NCBI GenBank assembly: GCA_963921935.1
Contig: OY998176.1
Span: 180,106,445 to 180,170,444 of the forward strand
Length of the DNA: 64,000 bases
Reading direction: 5' to 3'
Source: Galeruca laticollis
Lineage: Eukaryota; Arthropoda; Insecta; Coleoptera; Chrysomelidae
This document shows positions 1-11,551 of the stretch, one piece after another (position 1 is the stretch's first letter; every line of letters begins with the position of its first letter). Under the pieces are notes generated by a model. It saw only the letters and a list, made by a program, of their open reading frames with translations, did no database searches and was not told the origin of the DNA. The translations under genes were made by a program, and so were the position numbers.

Positions 1-360
1 ATCTAAAAAGTTTATGCTGGAGAGTTTAGAATTAGAAATTACACACAGATTCTCTGTTTCCTAGGAGAGAGGGTTTTTTATTTGAAATAAAGAAGGTGAT
101 ATTTTCTAGTTGAAGTGGAAATGACAGGATATTCAAAATACTTTGAATATAAGATAAGATGCTCCCGAAAACTCCTGATACCACAAAATTTTCATATATC
201 AACACAATCTAATTAACGCAAAACTCTCCGCACACCCTGTTTATCATAAATACAGCAGACTGCTACCGTAGACTGAAAAAAGCAAAAATACTTGTCTGGG
301 TGAATGGGACATTATCATACAAAGAAGTTATAATCGATTTAAATCTAATAATAAAAGGCC
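1..360. other. AT-rich non-coding sequence
   Basis: No open frame with recognisable protein content, no RNA gene and no clear repeat termini were seen here. Confidence 0.5.
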
Positions 361-900
361 CAATTGAACACTACGTACATCATTTTTTATTGATACGAAG
401 GTACAAATAAGATTAATTTATATCTCAAAAAATAAAAGTACCTAGGTCTTTCTGAAAAAGTAGCAAGAAATGATCGGGCAAAGAAAAGAAATTTAAAAAA
501 GATAGTAATATCTCCTTATTTGGAAAACATATCTGAAATTACAGGTAACAGTACAAAAGACATACGAATAAATAAAAAGGGCACCACAAATATCCTGCAA
601 CGTAATCCTCTTACACACCAGATGAACGAGAAAGATCGAAAACGAGAAATATTGAGAACTGGAGATAACTTGTGGAATGTACCAAAATTATATACACCAC
701 TGAAAACATACGAATAAATAAAAATGCCCCACAAATATCCTGCATCATAATCCTTTTACACACCAGATGAACGCGAGAGCTCAAATATTAAAAGTATTAA
801 GAATTGGAGACTACATAAAAATTTCAAACACCTTTGAAAAGTTGCCAGACATCTGCTGGGTATCCACAAATATTGTAAATCAAGAAGTAGCCATAATAAT
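360..900. repeat. Dispersed repeat with internal 146-bp tandem duplication
   Basis: About 200 bp starting near 390 recurs in direct orientation near 8752-8925 (shared tracts include 'acaaatgagattaatttat' with variants, 'tatttggaaaac' and 'ggtaacagtacaaaa'). Inside the first copy, the segment starting 'catacgaataaataaaaa' at 561 recurs at 707, a diverged tandem duplication of about 146 bp. The 65-codon open frame across it (520-717) has no known domain and is probably chance. The element class is unknown. Confidence 0.55.
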
Positions 901-1279
901 TTAACTTTCATTTTATCAGGTAAAAAATAAAGAAAACAAGTTTTTTTCTAATCGCTATTTAATTTGACTGTTTATATTTCCATGAAGACAGGTTTCAAAT
1001 AGGTATCATATACGAATGTAAATAAGGTCTTTTTCTCAATTTAAGATAAACGGATGTACAGGGTGATTCAACACTCTCGGAACAATATCTGTATAGAATA
1101 TTTTTTATTCTAACTTCAATATTTTGGGTTTTCAGATAAAACATAGAAGAAAACTAATAATTTTTAGCGGTCTGTCGTTTAAGGGTCCCTAATTTCAGCA
1201 ACCTCAGATTTCAGGATCGGTTTCTTAGTAGTCCCTGCTCAGGGGTCGGTCTCTCAGCTGACCTTGCTCGGGCGCCATA

Positions 1280-1515
1280 TGTTGTAACGTATATTTCTGC
1301 GGCAAGCCAATTTTGCCTGAAAAGGGTTACAGTGCCACCCTTCGCAGAGCCGTATGCCTCGAGCGTCAATCCTATCTTAACGTGGAGAATACATGTTCGA
1401 CGTTAAAAAACAACGATCCCAGAGTAGCCTAGTGGCGAAACGGTAATCCAGGGGTCGTGCTAGAAAAAGCATTTCATAAGCAACAGGGGATATGTAACGG
1501 GCTGTAATCATTACA
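1280..1515 (-). mobile_element. Solo LTR-like remnant with adjacent primer-binding site
   Basis: Read on the minus strand, the segment begins TGTAATGATTACAG and ends GTTACAACA, the TG...CA form of a retroelement LTR. Two bases beyond its end (1260-1277) lies TGGCGCCCGAGCAAGGTC, which closely resembles a primer-binding site for tRNA-Lys. About 100 bp of leader-like sequence follows leftward. No gag or pol is attached. The block sits between CAGGGTGATTCA (about 1058) and TTTCACCCTGAAT (about 1604), which are imperfect inverted ends, so it may be nested in an older DNA element. LTR borders are inferred from one copy only. Confidence 0.4.
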
Positions 1516-1615
1516 ACCCTCGTGATATGGTTACCGGTGGCTGTCTCAAGCTATGGTAATAACTTCATATTTTCCTCAAAGTTTCAAGGTATTGAACTTT
1601 GAGCGTTTCACCCTG

Positions 1616-3205
1616 AATTTGTAAGATTTTTCCACTTATTTCAGAAATAAGATATTTATCAATTTAATCTATTTAACTTGTTTTGGTTCTAACGAAATAA
1701 AGCAGGTATATTTAGTATCAACAAAATATTTGGTTGAATTGCACAAAAACTATTTACAAAAAAATGGTTTGTTCGGTATTTCATAGTCCACCCATCTACT
1801 GGCTATAAATTAAATAGAATATAATCCGTCATATTTTAGTGCCAGATACGTTTGTTCAGCAATCTTAAGTGATACACACACATTACGGTTTTTCATCTCA
1901 ACCTGGCTTTTTCTTTGATTGGTTCAAAATTTGCCTCTTAGTTTTAAAAGTTACAATATGGATTCATTATAAACGAAATAATGTGACAGAGAAAACCTTG
2001 CAAATATTCTCGTAGAAATTGGAAGTTACAGAGATCAGTCAGGGACTCTAATTTGACGAAAACTATATTGTTATTAATTGATATGATACATAAAATGAAA
2101 CAATGGACGAAATTGTGAGAGATATCTAGCACTCGAGGTTATAAAAATTGCTTTCACAACTAATTTCTGAATTCTAGAAATCCTGCTCAGAACTGAGGCT
2201 CTAAAAACAGATTTATGAATACAGTTCCCTATTTCCTATATTCCGGAAGATTCCAAAATCTATCTAGTACTCAGGCTCTAAAAATAAACTTTGGAAATCT
2301 CATTCCCTACTTCTCTGGAACAAAATTTCGTGGAGGAGACCGATCAGAATCTATTTAGAACTCGGGCTATAGAAATAGACTCTTCGGGCACCTTCTCCTT
2401 CCTATAAATACCATTTCGGTAACAAAGAACTGTGTCTTTAATTCCTATAATCGCAAAATGAAAGAACTAATTACTTTTTAATAACTTTTTAATGAATGAA
2501 ATTGACTGTCTCGACCCTTACTTCGTGGAATATGCTCATATTAGTGTTATGATTTATCGAAACAATTGTCAATTTTTTAGAATTTTCAATAACTTGTATT
2601 ATATTGTGGAATTAACTAGAGACCTTGAGTTTCATTTAAAAACACTTTTGAATAAATCATTTCAAACGGTGAGTTTCATGGTTCGGTGATTCCAGTTAGG
2701 CAAGCCAATGGGCTTACAACTACACTACTGATTTTTCAGAAATCATTTCATTTCCAAGTGTGCCCAAAATTCAAACATACTCCTACTACTGACATGATGG
2801 TGCAATTATGCTCGTGCATTGCTACCTGATAACACTGTACAAAGGGAATGCTGAACAATTACCGCGATAAAATTGAACTTCGAACTTAATTAAAAATAAA
2901 GAACGATTTAACAACCCCAGACAGCACCAATATAATACTAGCAATGGAAATGCGAAATAAATTGGCTAACTGCAATTCTGTTTCTGGAGTTGTTTTGATA
3001 ACAAGATAAGTAACTTTGTTACAGCTCAACGCAGCAAGTGAAAAGTTACAACTGAACCAACTAGACCAATATGCTATAAATATAGTTATGGGATCATACA
3101 CTCGAAAGATACAAAGTTGGTGTATATCGATTCAGAATCTCTCGTAGAATACGAATTTCATTTGTTTTTACTGTGGTATACTTTCTTATGTATACCACAA
3201 TATAC
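1616..3205. other. Non-coding, with weak tandem similarity at 2126-2430
   Basis: No gene recognised. Between about 2126 and 2430 a phrase of the form 'ctagtactcaggctctaaaaat' recurs about four times at 60-90 bp spacing with much divergence, suggesting an old minisatellite. The rest is AT-rich with no element termini that I can place. Confidence 0.35.
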
Positions 3206-3209
3206 CAGT

Positions 3210-3467
3210 ATACCACTAATATCGATCATTCATACACAGGTTACCACTAATATCGATAATTCATACACAGGTTACCACTAATACGATAATTCATACACAG
3301 GTTACCACTAATATCGATAATTCATAAACAGGTTACCACTAATATCGATAATTCATACACAGGTTACCACTAATATCGATAATTCATACACGGTTACCAC
3401 TAATATCGCTAATTCATACACAGGTTACCACTAATATCGATAATTAGTACACAGGTTACCACTAATA
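3210..3467. repeat. 31-bp minisatellite, about 8-9 copies
   Basis: The unit 'taccactaatatcgataatt' plus 'catacacaggt' repeats in tandem with only single-base changes and small indels (one unit reads 'aatacgat', one 'cataaacagg', one 'taattagtac'). Identity between units is high, so the array is fairly young. There are no unique spacers, so it is not CRISPR-like. Confidence 0.9.
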
Positions 3468-3469
3468 TA

Positions 3470-3620
3470 GAGACACACACCCTCACCTACACACATATAT
3501 GTATGGAAATATTTGTGGAGCCCGTGCATAGAACGTATTTGTGGTATCGAGCGAGATGGTTTCATATTATTGTAGAGTATAAATATTGAATATAGGGAAT
3601 CTGGAATTTTTTTGATACCC
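3470..3620 (-). repeat. Dispersed repeat, inverted relative to 9585-9735
   Basis: The reverse complement of this segment matches 9585-9735 over about 140 bp with moderate divergence. Shared tracts include 'ctctacaataatatga', 'acaaatacgttctatgcacg' and 'ggctccacaaatat', ending in a CA/GT-rich tail. It directly abuts the 31-bp minisatellite. The other copy is next to degenerate 'aaatatttgtggta' repeats, so the family may carry tandem arrays as part of its structure. Confidence 0.65.
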
Positions 3621-5176
3621 TCATTTCTATTTCAACTAGAAGTTATACCTACCTACGTACTTTATTTTGAAGAGAAGGCCCTGTATATTTTTGATTTTCA
3701 AAATCTTCTTGAGTAGTCGCTTTCAAACTTGTATTCTTGATGTCTATTATTTATAATTAGCCCACTAAATAGTCACAATATTATCATATTTTTGAATTTG
3801 ATGGCTGTACTTGCAAAGTGATAGAAAATAGAAAAAACGGCGTATATTTCCTTATCCTAAGTTTTCAAATAAAATGCTGCGGCATGGACCAAAATTTGAT
3901 TTCCATTTGAATTTAAACTTGTCATGAAAATAGAAAAGGGGTATACAAGCAGTTTCTCCGACTTTGTTTACTACAGCCACCCATACTAAAAAAATGTGAC
4001 TTTTGAGTGGCTTTAGTTATTTTTTTCTATACATATTTAAGTCGATTTGATAGAACCAAACTCATTATTATCGCTTTGTTAGGAACGTAACTGCCTGTTA
4101 CCTTCCTGTCACCATAGTCGTGACACAAACCTCACCCGAAACGAAAATTTTTCTACGTATGCTATTTTGATGTTTCTATCATTTTTGTAGCTTATCACTC
4201 ATTGGAAAGGTTTAAATGAAATAAATGCATGTTTCATTTGTAACAATATGGCATCAATTCAAAAATGCGTTGTTAAATCAGAAACCCTCGTGACTAAGGA
4301 TTTTTCGATACTGCGAATCGATCCCACCAACGTTGGCATAATAGAATGGTAACAGACATATATAACGGTAGCATATTTGGTACCTGTCTGATATGTGTGG
4401 ATCTAACAACCTATCCTAAGGGTGATTTAAAATGTATGAAATATATAGGATACTCTATTTAAAATTTCGGTATCACTTCACGTACCGGAAGAGGAAGATT
4501 ATCCAAAATATTTTAGGTCTGTGAGTGACCAAAAAAACTCGTCCGAAATTTTCAGATTTCAAATTCATCTGCTCTTAGGGCAGCATATCTTTGAACTGAC
4601 ATCATCAGTCTCTTGTGATATGAAACAACAACTTTTCATATTATTCCATTTACTTCAAGTCACTTGAAGTGAAAGACAAAAAAACATTGACTACAACCAA
4701 AGTTGGTGCATTGCAAACAACTTTCATTGAAATCATTTATAACTCTCAAATTCCTGGATAGTAGACAGGGGAGGATAAAAGATAGAAATTTCAACCAAGA
4801 GTAAACTGCCCTTATTTTTGACTGTATCAAAAAAGTTTATTCGGGAGAGTTGTTTAGAATTAAAAAAGTTTCAGTCTCCTAAGCAAAAAAATTTAATTCG
4901 TGATTTTAAATCACTCTTTTCAATTAAATCAAACTATTTCTTTCTATACATACAGGGTTAAATATGAACTTTGCACCAGAAAAAAAAATCATAACACAAC
5001 ATCTATCAAAACGCTTCGCTTCGCTTACAGTACAAGGTAGTAAAATGATACAAAATTTTCTGTTACATATATGAATTCAACAATTGAAACGGTATTTTCA
5101 CAACTGCAAAGTCTCGTTTTCAATGGCAATAACAGGGTGACGTTGTACTTTATGAAAATTTTGCGTGTACTTTTTA
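3621..5176. other. AT-rich non-coding stretch
   Basis: No coding region or element boundary was recognised. A 'tacagggtt' motif near 4959 resembles the end motif of the elements at 5.2 and 35.9 kb but has no partner that I can find. Confidence 0.4.
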
Positions 5177-5536
5177 TGTGTCCGTAAAGTATGGAACAAA
5201 TTCATTTTTAGCTAAACAAACCATTTTAAGAAATAATCCTGAAACACGTCGATTTTTGATTCTAATTTACCGTATTTTGAAATAATAATCTAATATACAG
5301 GGTGAATTACTTTCGAGTAATGACGTCACCGTCATTTTTTTTAAACGGAAAACCCCCATTTTCTCTCAATTTTCGTATTACTCTAGCTGAGCTGATTCCA
5401 AAAATGTATCACATGTTGATTCCAATTGGTACAGGGTGGACAAAAATACGATAGTTTTGTGTGTGCTCATAAAGTAACGCCTAACATTCTTTATTAGTTA
5501 AATTAACAATATTATCAAAAATACTTATTGTCTAGC
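5177..5536 (+). repeat. Left terminal inverted repeat of the IS630-type element
   Basis: It pairs with 6907-7266. The outer end is TGTGTCCGTAAAG and the inner end is ACTTATTGTCTAG. It contains two ACAGGGTG motifs 134 bp apart. Confidence 0.85.
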
Positions 5537-5563
5537 GGACAGAATATGATGAAATACATGACT

Positions 5564-6630
5564 TTATAAATGTAGGCCTTGCTGTATTTGACAGTAACCC
5601 AAACGGTGTACAAATTCTTGTTGAAGCTTGTTTATTGTGTCTTGAGAAATATTGTTTATTGTTATACGCATTCTCTCTTTTAATTCTTGAATATTTGCTG
5701 GTTTTGTTCGATACACAACATTCTTCAGATGGCCCCACATAAAATAATCCAAAGGATTGAAATCTGGTGACCTCGCTGGCCATTCAATAGGTCCACGTCT
5801 ACCAATCCACCTGTTCGGAAAAATTTCATCTAGATACCTTCTAACATCTACAGCATAATGTGGAGGTGCACCATCCTGTTGGAACCATAAACTTTCATCA
5901 CAACATTCAGGATTACGTCTGCTGGGAAACAAATTACGTAAAGTAGGTACGAGATACTCCCTTAAAAACTCAAGGTACGTTGCCCCATTTAAATTACCTT
6001 CGATAAAGAGGGTCCGATGATTCGATTCCTTACAATTCCAGCCCATACATTTACCTTTTGCGGGTATTGTGTATGATGCTCACGTATCCAGTGGGGGTTT
6101 TCTTTGGCCCAGTATCTACAATTCTGACGGTTAACCTCGCTATTTAACGTGAAAGTGGCCTCATCAGAAAAAATAATGTTTTCTATCAAGAGAGGGTCTC
6201 GGTGACATTTATCCATCATTATTTCGCAAAATTGGATTCTTCTATCGGAATCATCTTCGTTTAATTCATGCACAAGTTTGATTTTATAAGGATGCCATTT
6301 TTCAAGATTTAATAATTTGTGTACCGTTGTTTTGCTAACACCGATATCGCGACTACCTTTACGCACATAAGTGTGCGCGTCTTCTTCAAAACTAAGTAAA
6401 ACATCTAATGATGTATCAGCATTTGCAGAGGGACGACCTGATTTGCGTACATTTTCAACCGTACCAGTTTCTCGAAATTTCTTTTCAATCTTACTGACTG
6501 TTGAACGCGTTATAGGTCTTTCTGGATATTTATTATTAAACAAATTACACACTTCCATCTGAGTTCGCGATCTGTCTCCATACCCAATCATCCCAAGTAT
6601 TTCAATTTTTTGTTTTACACTTAACTCCAT
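5564..6630 (-). pseudogene. IS630/Tc1-mariner transposase (DD41D), one frameshift
   Basis: This is the transposase expected to bind the element ends and cut and paste DNA in the nucleus. The start at 6630 (MELSVKQKIE) opens an N-terminal helix-turn-helix region, with a second DNA-binding helix near residues 85-110. The catalytic domain shows the first Asp in IIFSDEATF (residue 156), the second in FQQDGAPPH, and the third in SPDFNPLDYF, with 41 residues between the last two by my count (DD41D spacing). The reading frame shifts by one base near 6000-6008, so codons 1-213 (5989-6630) and the C-terminal 160-codon frame (5564-6046) overlap. Apart from this the gene is about 355 codons, normal for the family, and contains no other stop. 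Confidence 0.85.
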
Positions 6631-6906
6631 TTCTAATTCAAATTAAATCTAAGCAATAATTAAAACATTCACGAATACCAAAAATATTGTAGTACTAAAC
6701 TGTCACTGAACATCAATAAATTAGTAAACAAATAATGACATTTCACAAAAAACTGGACGACTATGTTTTTTTTAAAATTGATAAGAAATAATTTCTTTCA
6801 TATTCTGTTTGCTAGACCACAAGTACCAAACATGTTTGGAAACAGCTCATTTTCATTAATCTAAAAATGTAACAAACTACAGGGTGTTATAATTAAACCA
6901 ATTGCC

Positions 6907-7266
6907 ACTAGATAATAAGTATTTTTGATAATATTGTTACTTTAACTAATAAAGAATGTTAGGCGTTACTTTATGAGCACACACAAAACTATTGTATTTT
7001 TGTCCACCCTGTACCAATTGGAATCAACATGTGATACATTTCTGGAATCAGCTCAGCTAGTGTAATCCGAAAATTGAGACAAAATGGGGGTGTTCCATTT
7101 AAAAAAAATGACGGTGACGTCATTCCTCGAAAGTAATTCACCCTGTATATTAGATTATTATTTTAAAATACGGTAAATTAGAATCAAGAATCGATGTGTT
7201 TCAGGATTATTTCATGGAATGGTCTGTTCAGCTAGAAATGAATTTGTTCCATACTTTACGGACACA
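6907..7266 (-). repeat. Right terminal inverted repeat of the IS630-type element
   Basis: Mirror of 5177-5536, of the same length. It starts CTAGATAATAAGT and ends CTTTACGGACACA. Differences from the left arm are scattered single bases. Confidence 0.85.
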
Positions 7267-7734
7267 GTGTATATATTTAAAAAAGCTGTGCGTTGGAATG
7301 AATTCGAATTTTATTGACTCTACAGGATTTTTGTCCCCAAAAAAGTTATTTTTCGGGACAAAAAATCTAGCGAAAAGCAGTTAATTCAATTATTGACTTA
7401 ATTGGTATAAACTGGTTGGTTTGCCATCATCAGTTACTCAGGATATGTATAACAGTAGGAAAAGTGGTATATAAAATATTTACATTTATCGTGTTGAAAA
7501 CGAGAGTTGTTGAAGGTAAACCGACATATGTTAAGTGTAAATGAAAGGCACTTAGGTAGTTCCTCAAAACCCATACATCATGGGTCTGTTGCCCTTTATA
7601 ACCATGATACGAAATGTTTTATAGAGTAGAATGTGAAATGTTTGCTAATGAAACTACGTAAGTGTAATTATTCATTTTTCCATTCCTTGGTATCGAATAA
7701 ATAGACAAAAATATAGATACTTCATCATCATCAT
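7267..7734. other. Non-coding spacer
   Basis: No gene recognised. The segment ends in a (TCATCA)n run (about 7723-7738) that is the 3' tail of the adjacent minus-strand LINE. A 'ctgatgatggcaaacc' string on the minus strand near 7415-7430 has a hammerhead-like half motif but no stem. Confidence 0.4.
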
Positions 7735-7736
7735 CA

Positions 7737-8645
7737 TCAAACAGCCTGTCTCGTCCACTGCTGAACATAGGCCTCCGTTGACGATCTCCATTTATCTCGA
7801 ACCTGGGCATCCTGGATCCAATTTGGTGTTACTTTTTTCATGTCATCCGTCCACCGGGTCGGCGGACGACCTCTGTTCCTGAACGCATCTTGCCTAGGTC
7901 TCCAATCTATGATCTTTTTGGTCCATCTTTCGTTGGTCATTCTTGCGACATGTCCAGCCCAGTTCCACTTTAGATATGTTATTCGCTGGATTGCATCGGT
8001 AACCCCTGTTCTCTGACGTATCCGATCATTCGGAATCCTGTCTCTCAGCGTGACTCCCAACATGGAGCGTTCCATGGCTCGCTGGGCCACTCTTACTTTA
8101 TTCACCGATTTTCGTGTGAGAGTTAAGGTCTCCGAACCATAAGTCAGAACCGGCAGAACACACTGATCAAACACCTTCCGCTTAAGGCATATGGGGCTTT
8201 CGGACTTAAAAATGTGCTTCAGCTTCCCATAGGCGGCCCACGTTAGTCCTATCCTTCTTTTGATTTCGCAGGTTTGATTGTCCCTGCCAATCGTAATATC
8301 ATGGCCCAGATATCTGTAGGATGTAACTTGGAAAATTTCTTTTCCTTCTACTAAGTAGTTTCGGCTTGGGACTAGATTTGTCATGAAATTTGTTTTAGAT
8401 GGATTGATTTTAAGCCCAACTTTATGTGAAGCAGATGTTAGTCTCATAAGCAGTTTTTCTGCCTTATCCAAGCTATCTGAAATCAGTACAATATCGTCAG
8501 CGAACCGAAAGTGACTGAAATTTTCACCGTTAATATTTATACCCATATTCTCCAACTCGACACTCTTGAACATATACTCCAACAAAGTGGTGAATAGTTT
8601 AGGAGATATTGTGTCGCCTTGTCGTACACTGCGCTGCACTCTGAA
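7737..8645 (-). mobile_element. 5'-truncated non-LTR retrotransposon, reverse transcriptase C-terminal half
   Basis: A single open frame (7737-8639, 300 codons) starts inside the reverse transcriptase domain. It has the block VRQGDTISPKLF (residues 5-16), the catalytic FADDIVLIS (residues 46-54), then the thumb and a basic C-terminal region with WAGHVARM and GRPPTRWTDD motifs. Upstream fingers and the endonuclease are missing, as expected from incomplete target-primed reverse transcription. The 3' end has almost no untranslated region and finishes in a GATGAT repeat, typical of RTE-like LINEs. The frame has no stop, so the insertion is relatively young. Clade assignment (RTE/related) is inference. 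Confidence 0.8.
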
Positions 8646-8739
8646 TCTATATGTCTCTTCATGGAGTCTTACGCTCGCTTACATCTAATTTAATCAGATT
8701 TTTAAAAAATGCGCTGTTTATATTTTATACATTGTAACA

Positions 8740-8925
8740 TTTATAATTAACATGGAGGTACAAATGAGATTAATTTATATATGAGAAAATAAATCTATCA
8801 TTTTTGAAAAAGAAGCACGAAATGATAGTACAAAGAAAAAAATTAGAGAGAAAAGATAGCAATATCCCATTATTTGGAAAACGTATCACAAATTACTGGT
8901 AACAGTACAAAAAACTCACCTAATC
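8740..8925. repeat. Second copy of the dispersed repeat seen at 390-560
   Basis: It matches 390-560 in the same orientation over about 170 bp (for example 'tatttggaaaac', 'ggtaacagtacaaaa'). It lacks the tandem duplication of the first copy. Confidence 0.55.
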
Positions 8926-9359
8926 GTAAAGTTATAAACGTGATATCAAAAAATATGTTCTTGGCTATAAAATATCCATTGCACGTCATCATATCACTAA
9001 AGTTTCGTCGTACCAGATTGTTTAAAATATAGGACATTACCCTGTATTGATAATGTTATTCAAAAACATGATTTCAGGACTATGTTTATTCTGTTATATT
9101 GGGGTGGCAACAACCCGTATTTCAAAACTGAGGCTGGGCGTAAAAAAGGAAGATTGCTCAGCCGACATCGAAATATACTGCCTCAAAGAATAATTAAAAT
9201 GTGTAAGAAATTTTTTATTCAAAACTAAGATTCTAATTCAAAATTACCCTTAATATGGTTATTAAAATTATTAATATAAACGTTATAAAATATAACATGA
9301 ACAAAACATAAAATATAATGTGTGTGTGAGTATCATGAAGTTTTATATTAGTGGCAAAA

Positions 9360-9735
9360 GAGTGTTAAGGACAGTGCAAACATATTTGTGGTATACGTCT
9401 GTTAACATTTTTGGAAGTTAAATATTTGTGGTAACCGAGTGTTAAAATGCGTATCCAAATATTTGTGGTAACTGTGTAACTACTCCGAAGTTGTATATTT
9501 GTGGAAATTTGTGTTAAAAATGACCTTCGGTGAGTTCAAAAGTTACCACAATAAATTATCATCCAAAAGTCCCTTAATTTGGAGGGTATCAGAAAACAAC
9601 CCAGATTTCCTATATCCACTATTTACACTCTACAATAATATGACACCATCTCATTTGCTGCCACAAATACGTTCTATGCACGGGCTCCACAAATATCGCC
9701 ATACATATAAGGGTCTGTGTGTGTGTGTTGCTCCA
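9360..9735 (+). repeat. Degenerate 'atatttgtggta' tandem repeat plus dispersed repeat copy
   Basis: Between 9360 and 9520 the phrase 'aaatatttgtggtaac' with 'gtgttaa' recurs about five times at 40-60 bp spacing. It runs into the 9585-9735 block, which is an inverted copy of 3470-3620. The 92-codon frame here is most likely chance. Confidence 0.5.
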
Positions 9736-9874
9736 ACACCGATCATCAAGAAAAGTAGCAGGTATATGTATTTTTGAATGGAGAAGATTTTTACAGTATC
9801 CTATTTGTTGCAAAACCTCACCAGGTGGTGCTGCAAAATTTTACACTGTTTCACCGCTCACTCTGAAAATTGGC

Positions 9875-9880
<6 letters not shown>

Positions 9881-9957
<77 letters not shown>
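9881..9957. repeat. (TA)n microsatellite
   Basis: Uninterrupted TA dinucleotides over about 75 bp. Confidence 0.95.
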
Positions 9958-9961
<4 letters not shown>

Positions 9962-10385
9962 CATATAATTATACATATATAAGTATTCTTCTATGGAGTA
10001 TTTGCATATCAACTTCTATATCGTTTAATCGATCACTATGAAAATTGAAGTTCCTGGTACGAGCCGTAGGGTGAGTGCCGAAGATCAAGTTACCGGGAAA
10101 AGTGCTTCGCATACGAGTTGCACACAATATTTTTTCTACGCCCATCTTCATTATTGAATGAAAAAAGTATTTTACGTAGGTATTTTATTTAAAATTTGCG
10201 CAGAAAAAATTTGAAAAATCAATATAGATTAGAATTTAGAAAAAACAGTAAACGCAGGTATACCTAATACTGAAATTTGAACAATTTTTAATTGTTATGC
10301 TTGATCTATCTTTTTATGATAAGTTTCGATTAATTATGATTGTAATATTACTGTCTGTCAAAAAAATTCATTATAAAGATAACAG

Positions 10386-11212
10386 GTGCGTTCACCCGAC
10401 GTCAAAAGTTGAGAAGTTGAGTAAGCGACCGCGTTCAGTTGACCCGTTCACCAGGCGATACATGTTAGCAGCTGCAAATTTCATGAAGATGAATTTATTT
10501 CTACGTTCCAACTAATATATGGCTTAGACATGCGAAGACCTTATTTAATTTGATATTTTACAGATGGTTCATAATATTTCTGTTTAGTGGTTATCCTTTT
10601 GTTTGTTAAAGTTTATTAACTATGTTTATGAGAGTATTTGATTTGGTATTTAATAAAGAGGGTGAAAGTTCTCCATTCTAGATTGAGGTTATGTGACATG
10701 TCAACGCAAAAGCTGTTAATAACGTCGAATACTAACGCTGTAATTCAACAATGCATTCACCTATGTTTTAGATGCAAACTCACATTACCACTGAATTGCT
10801 GAGAGCTTCAAGTCAGCGGCTTGAGTGGGGTGAACGCATAAAGAGGGTGAAAGTTCTCCATTATAGATTGAGGTTATGTGACATGTCAACGCAAAAGCTG
10901 TTAATAACGTCGAATAGTAACGCTGTAATTCAACAATGCATTCACCTATGTTTTAGATGCAAACTCACATTACCACTGAATTGCTGAGAGCTTCAAGTCA
11001 GCGGCTTAAGTGGGGTGAACGCATCAGGAGGGTGAAAGTTCTCCATTCTAGATTGAGGTTATGTGACATGTCAACGCAAAAGCTGTTAATGACGTCGAAT
11101 AGTAACGCTGTAATTCAACAATGCATTCACCTATGTTTTAGATGCAAACTCACATTACCACTGAATTGCTGAGAGCTTCAAGTCAGCGGCTTAAGTGGGG
11201 TGAACGCACCCA
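10386..11212. mobile_element. Possible non-autonomous element with satellite core
   Basis: The sequence GTGCGTTCACCC at 10386 is the reverse complement of GGGTGAACGCAC at about 11198-11209, giving short terminal inverted repeats. Between them lie a unique left part (10400-10657) and three 185-bp tandem units. The left part holds further 'GTTCACC' and 'GTTGACCC' words. No transposase is encoded. Whether it moves as a unit, or the palindromic ends are a by-product of the satellite unit (each unit contains 'tggggtgaacgca'), cannot be settled here. Confidence 0.4.
10658..11211. repeat. 185-bp satellite, three tandem units
   Basis: Units start at 10658, 10843 and 11028 with 'gagggtgaaagttctccatt' and repeat with an exact 185-bp period and only a few substitutions per unit. 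Repeated open frames of 71 codons are a product of the repeat and not genes. Confidence 0.95.
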
Positions 11213-11360
11213 ACCCATCTAGTTATAATATATAATTATAAATAATTAGAGGTATATTCGTCTAGGTTTGTTGTTTCCTTTGGAAGAAAGGAAGAAACTA
11301 CCTCCTAATCTTATCAAAAAAGAGGAAACCTCAATTCATTGTTGCTACCACTGACCTAGT

Positions 11361-11399
11361 AAGTTTCATATAAACGAAGCCATCGTTCATATGAAACTT
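11361..11399. repeat. Hairpin with 17-bp arms
   Basis: The arm AAGTTTCATATAAACGA and its near-exact reverse complement are separated by 5 bases (agcca), with one mismatch in 17 pairs. Function unknown. It may be a short foldback end or a transcribed hairpin. Confidence 0.6.
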
Positions 11400-11551
11400 T
11401 AGTTCGTAATACCAGAAGAATTTAGAGAAATTGAGAACTAAAGCCTCAATTCACAATACAACATACCTTCGGCAACCAAATGTGTATGGACTTCAGAAGG
11501 ATCATATCAACTTGTATGAAGAACAATTCTAGAATTGGTAAAACAACTTAC

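Larger units (their letters stand above)
5177..7266 (-). mobile_element. IS630/Tc1-mariner-type DNA transposon with 360-bp inverted repeats
   Basis: Two 360-bp arms, 5177-5536 and 6907-7266, are inverted copies with about 90% or better identity by eye. They enclose one transposase gene on the minus strand. Within each arm the motif ACAGGGTG occurs at the same two places (5297 and 5431 on the left, mirrored on the right). The inner one, ACAGGGTGGACAAAAAT, could be the true transposon end flanked by TA, with the outer 250 bp belonging to a longer end structure. A third, unpaired ACAGGGTG lies at about 6890. The transposase has a single frameshift, so this copy is probably only recently dead and could have mobilised related MITEs. 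Confidence 0.85.

Noticed and set aside
520..717. 65-codon frame in the left dispersed repeat
   Set aside because: No domain, and it is not kept open in the second copy near 8.8 kb.
2492..2689. 65-codon plus frame starting at 2492
   Set aside because: No similarity, splice context or repeat association; expected by chance in AT-rich DNA of this length.
3210..3467. Regular 31-bp repeats resembling a CRISPR array
   Set aside because: Units are directly adjacent with no unique spacers, and the genome is eukaryotic; it is a minisatellite.
10772..11172. Repeated 71-codon frames
   Set aside because: They come from the 185-bp satellite unit and show no protein features.
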